DNA from: Gammaproteobacteria bacterium UBA2965
GTDB taxonomy: Bacteria; Pseudomonadota; Gammaproteobacteria; Pseudomonadales; Azotimanducaceae
Length of the DNA: 64,000 nt
Assembly (NCBI GenBank): GCA_002348385.1
Contig: DEBD01000045.1
Location: 27,540-91,539, forward strand
Reading direction: 5' to 3'
The notes under the pieces were generated by a model. That model searched no databases, was not told the origin of the DNA, and saw only the letters and a list, made by a program, of their open reading frames with translations. Shown piece after piece: positions 61,451 to 64,000 of the stretch. The stretch's first letter is position 1; every line of letters begins with the position of its first letter. The position numbers and the translations under genes were made by a program.

Positions 61451-62930
61451 GCGATCCGTCAGTTTCACTCAGCCGGCCTTCAGCCAGTCTGCGCCGTTCT
61501 TCTGCCTCGTTGAGCTCGCGAAGGGCCGCTGTGGCCAGGCGTTTCAGCACCGGCGCTTCGGTCCAGTTGAGCGCATTGGTGAGCAGAATGCGGGCCCGCG
61601 GGTCGCCCAGCAGTCGGTAGCATTCCCCCAGATAAAGATTGATGTGCGGGACCCAGGGCGCGTGCTCATAGGCGCTGCGCAGGTGTGCCGTGGCGTCTTG
61701 CGGGCGATTGTCATGCAGGTACGCCACACCCAGGCCCAGTTTGGCGTCGATGCGCGTGGGATCGGCGCGCAGTCCGCCTTCCAACAGTTGGGTTGCCCGT
61801 TGCCAGCGCATGGCGCACCCCTGACTGCGCTTGAACAGACACGTTTGGGACAGCGCGAGACCTAAGCGGATCTGCGCATCCGCACTGTCGGGGGCCATGT
61901 CCAGGGCGTCCTGGGCATAGCGCAGGGCGGTGTCGTACTCGCCAGTCTGGGTGTAGGTGCTGGCCAGGCTCAGCCGTGCTGGCAGAAAGTCGGGTGCGCG
62001 CTGGATGATCTCGTGCAGCCGGGCGAGCGCGCCATCCCGGTCGGTATGCGCGGCCAACATGATCAGGGCGTGATCGCGCTCTAGGTCGGAGAGGCACTTG
62101 GGTCCCTGTACGGCAACTTCCACCGCGGGTTTGGCCCGCTTCACCACCGGCAGGCCCCTGCGTTTTAGATAGGCCTGCAGCTGGGCCTTGAGTTCCGGCA
62201 GTGACATCTGCAGGGCGTCGGGCAGCCCGCGGTGGGTGGAACGCAAATAAACCTCCAGCTCCCTGGTCTTATGGGCGCCCAGTAAGATGTAGTGCATGAG
62301 CGTCCAGCTGGTGAGGTATAGCTCGTTGAGCTGCTCCAGCGACAGATCGAACAGCACCGAGGCATCTAGAACGCTCCCCAGGTCCATATGGTTGCCTTGC
62401 AGGGCGCGTCGCAGGGCACGCATAGGCGCGCGGCCCAGGATTACTTCGCGCCGCGTGATCCGGGCGGTAGACAACAGCGAGGCCAGGCCTTCGTCGTACC
62501 AGCTGGGAATGCGCACATCCAGCCGTTTGCGCAGCAGGTAGTGGGTGTACTCGTGCAGGGTGTTTCTGGTGAGCCACTGGTTCATGGGTCCCGGGCTCAC
62601 CAGCAGCTGGCTCTGGCGCAGAGACGATCGCATGAAGCCGGTGAAATGGGTTGCTTGCAGCGCCTCCTGGAAATCTTTGGCGCTGCGGAATGCCACCACC
62701 TCGATGCGCGCCTCCTCACTCACCTGGTGATCGCCGTGAACGAACGGCTGCACGCTCTGGCGGAACACCTCCATGCGCTGTGCCAGTTCCACCACCCGGC
62801 GGGTTGGCAGGTCGGTGAGGAACTCCGCGTGCTCGGTGGTGTAGCGGCACCACTGATTGTCTGTCGCACCTGCCCGGGCCGTGCCGGCCAGCACGGCAAC
62901 GAGAGACAGCACTAGAGTGGTGGTGCGCAT
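61431..62930 (-). CDS. Secreted HExxH zinc-peptidase-like protein with TPR repeats
   Basis: A signal peptide (TTTLVLSLVAVLAGTARA) precedes a peptidase-MA-like domain. The zinc motif HEYTH is at residues 126-130 and the third ligand Glu in WYDEGLA at about 147. Several TPR motifs (about 340-490) follow. The extreme C-terminus repeats LSETD twice (RLSETDGSLSETDE). Start ATG at 62930; 499 residues. Substrate unknown; the TPRs imply a protein partner. Confidence 0.75.
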   Translation of the reverse strand: MRTTTLVLSLVAVLAGTARAGATDNQWCRYTTEHAEFLTDLPTRRVVELAQRMEVFRQSVQPFVHGDHQVSEEARIEVVAFRSAKDFQEALQATHFTGFMRSSLRQSQLLVSPGPMNQWLTRNTLHEYTHYLLRKRLDVRIPSWYDEGLASLLSTARITRREVILGRAPMRALRRALQGNHMDLGSVLDASVLFDLSLEQLNELYLTSWTLMHYILLGAHKTRELEVYLRSTHRGLPDALQMSLPELKAQLQAYLKRRGLPVVKRAKPAVEVAVQGPKCLSDLERDHALIMLAAHTDRDGALARLHEIIQRAPDFLPARLSLASTYTQTGEYDTALRYAQDALDMAPDSADAQIRLGLALSQTCLFKRSQGCAMRWQRATQLLEGGLRADPTRIDAKLGLGVAYLHDNRPQDATAHLRSAYEHAPWVPHINLYLGECYRLLGDPRARILLTNALNWTEAPVLKRLATAALRELNEAEERRRLAEGRLSETDGSLSETDE

Positions 62931-63198
62931 GAGGCATGCGCAGAACGGGCGCGCGGCAGACTGGCGGCACGCAGGCGTAGATGGCCTGGTTGTCGGTAAC
63001 GCCGCTGCCCGGAGCCTGCCCTTGGAGGTGAGCAGCTTATCGAAAAACGCCGCGGCGGCGGGGTAGTTGCTCCAGTGCGTCCTCATGGCAGGCGTCGTGC
63101 TTTATTTGAGGTGCATTTAACCTGCTTGGCTGTCCGGGTGCCACGCCCGCCGCGGATTGGCGCGCCATGGTCGCGTGCGCGGGGTGGGCGAAGGGGTT

Positions 63199-64000
63199 AT
63201 GGTTAGGCAAGGACACGGATCGGGGGCTGACGTGCCACACGCACAATTCGGCAAACGCAGCACAGCCGAGGAGGTGACCGAAGGGGTCGACCTCACTGGC
63301 AAGGTGGCTTTGGTGACCGGGGTAAACTCGGGGATTGGTCAGGAAACCCTGCGCGTGCTGTCGCTGCGCGGGGCGCACGTGATCGGCACCGGGCGCACGC
63401 TGGAAAAAGCCGCCGAAGGCTGCGCCGTGGCCGCGGGGGAGACCACCGCGCTGGAATGCGAGCTGTCGGATCTGGACAGTGTGCGGCGCTGCGTGCAAGC
63501 CATTCGCGACCAGTTCGAGCAGATCGACATCATCGTGGCCAACGCCGGCATCATGGCGCTGCCCCAACTGCAGCAGTCGGGCGGCATCGAGCTGCAGTTC
63601 GCCACCAACCACGTGGGCCATTTTCTGCTGGTGACCTCGCTCATGGACCGCCTGGCGGACGGCGCGCGGATCGTGATCGTGAGCAGCGGGGCGCATCTGA
63701 GCCACCCCAAGGGCGGCATCGATTTTGAGAACCTCTCGGGTGAGGCGGGCTACAGCGGGCTCAAGGCCTACGGGCAATCGAAGCTCGCCAATGTGCTGTT
63801 CGCCAATGCGCTCGCCAAGCGCCTGGAAGGGCGCGCCACCGCCAACTCCCTGCACCCCGGCGTGATCGGCACTAATCTGGGCCGCCATATGAACCCGTGG
63901 ATCGCCCGGTTCTTTGCTCTGTTCATGTGGGCGCTGGCCAAGACCATCCCCCAGGGGGCAGCTACCTCGTGCCTGCTGGCGGCGAGCCCCACAGTGGAGG
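63199..64000 (+). CDS. Retinol-dehydrogenase-like SDR (C-terminus beyond the window)
   Basis: The gene runs past the window end. Visible blocks: KVALVTGVNSGIGQET, NAGIMALP, NHVGHFLLVTSL, VSSGAH (Ser) and YGQSKLANVLF (Tyr-x-x-x-Lys), then NSLHPGVIGTNL. These are the pattern of the eukaryote-like RDH/WWOX SDR group. Start is ATG 63199 or GTG 63232. It may oxidise a lipophilic alcohol. The gene is divergent from the TPR gene. Confidence 0.85.
   Translation, partial: MVRQGHGSGADVPHAQFGKRSTAEEVTEGVDLTGKVALVTGVNSGIGQETLRVLSLRGAHVIGTGRTLEKAAEGCAVAAGETTALECELSDLDSVRRCVQAIRDQFEQIDIIVANAGIMALPQLQQSGGIELQFATNHVGHFLLVTSLMDRLADGARIVIVSSGAHLSHPKGGIDFENLSGEAGYSGLKAYGQSKLANVLFANALAKRLEGRATANSLHPGVIGTNLGRHMNPWIARFFALFMWALAKTIPQGAATSCLLAASPTVE

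Noticed and set aside
1..64000. CRISPR arrays, insertion sequences, prophage or integrase genes
   Set aside because: No repeat-spacer pattern, transposase, integrase or phage-structural gene was seen.

Overview
The window is chromosomal DNA from a high-GC gammaproteobacterium. The best positional match is the Pseudomonadales/Cellvibrionales side of the class. The run ubiG - MTA/SAH deaminase - gyrA - serC - pheA - hisC - tyrA - cmk - rpsA - ihfB - lapA - lapB, followed by comEA/wbpL/wbpM-type genes, follows the Pseudomonas gene order closely. The rsxA-B-D-G-E-nth order and the argS, scpAB-rluB and purM/hda neighbourhoods agree with this. I cannot name a genus. I list 65 protein genes. Many use GTG or TTG starts and are joined by ATGA/GTGA overlaps. 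I saw no rRNA, tRNA, CRISPR array, insertion sequence, integrase or prophage gene.

Layout. 1-5.7 kb: a minus-strand operon metG/rsxA/rsxB/rsxD/rsxG/rsxE/nth for an Rnf/Rsx electron-transfer complex. The NADH/FMN part of RsxC is absent here, and its ferredoxin tail is fused to RsxB. 5.8-16.3 kb: core metabolism (apbC, dcd, purM, a CDP-alcohol phosphotransferase, hda, a second-type MurG-like glycosyltransferase, serA, mnmC, sseA). 16.5-19.9 kb: a fatty-acid desaturase, two VOC proteins and an SGNH hydrolase. 20.0-27.6 kb: an accessory catabolic cluster in two divergent arms. The minus arm is cupin, two paralogous MaoC/FAS1-type dehydratases and a CoA ligase. The plus arm is a duplicated EthD-type protein, an SDR and a CocE-type hydrolase. 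This is the part most likely to encode an undescribed pathway. 27.8-42.3 kb: core genes again (argS, a membrane-anchored cold-shock-domain protein, cyclophilin, pdxJ, an SH3 protein, yciB, yciO, trpS, scpAB, rluB, yciK, ubiG, MTA deaminase) with an SDR and a degenerate GGDEF protein inserted. 42.5-53.6 kb: gyrA to lapB. 54.2-59.2 kb: a very short lipopolysaccharide/O-antigen initiation locus. 59.4-64 kb: a tricarballylate-dehydrogenase-like flavoprotein, a lipoprotein, a secreted zinc-peptidase/TPR protein and a partial SDR.

How it fits together. The aromatic amino acid and serine genes (serC, pheA, hisC, tyrA) form one tightly overlapped operon with cmk, apparently running into rpsA-ihfB-lapAB. 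Compared with the Pseudomonas arrangement, aroA (between tyrA and cmk) and mupP (between ubiG and yciK) are missing from their usual places. The catabolic arms supply CoA activation, hydration, alcohol oxidation and ester/amide hydrolysis. They lack an acyl-CoA dehydrogenase and thiolase inside the window, so the pathway must be completed elsewhere. All functional names rest on motif and family recognition by eye; no database search was run.
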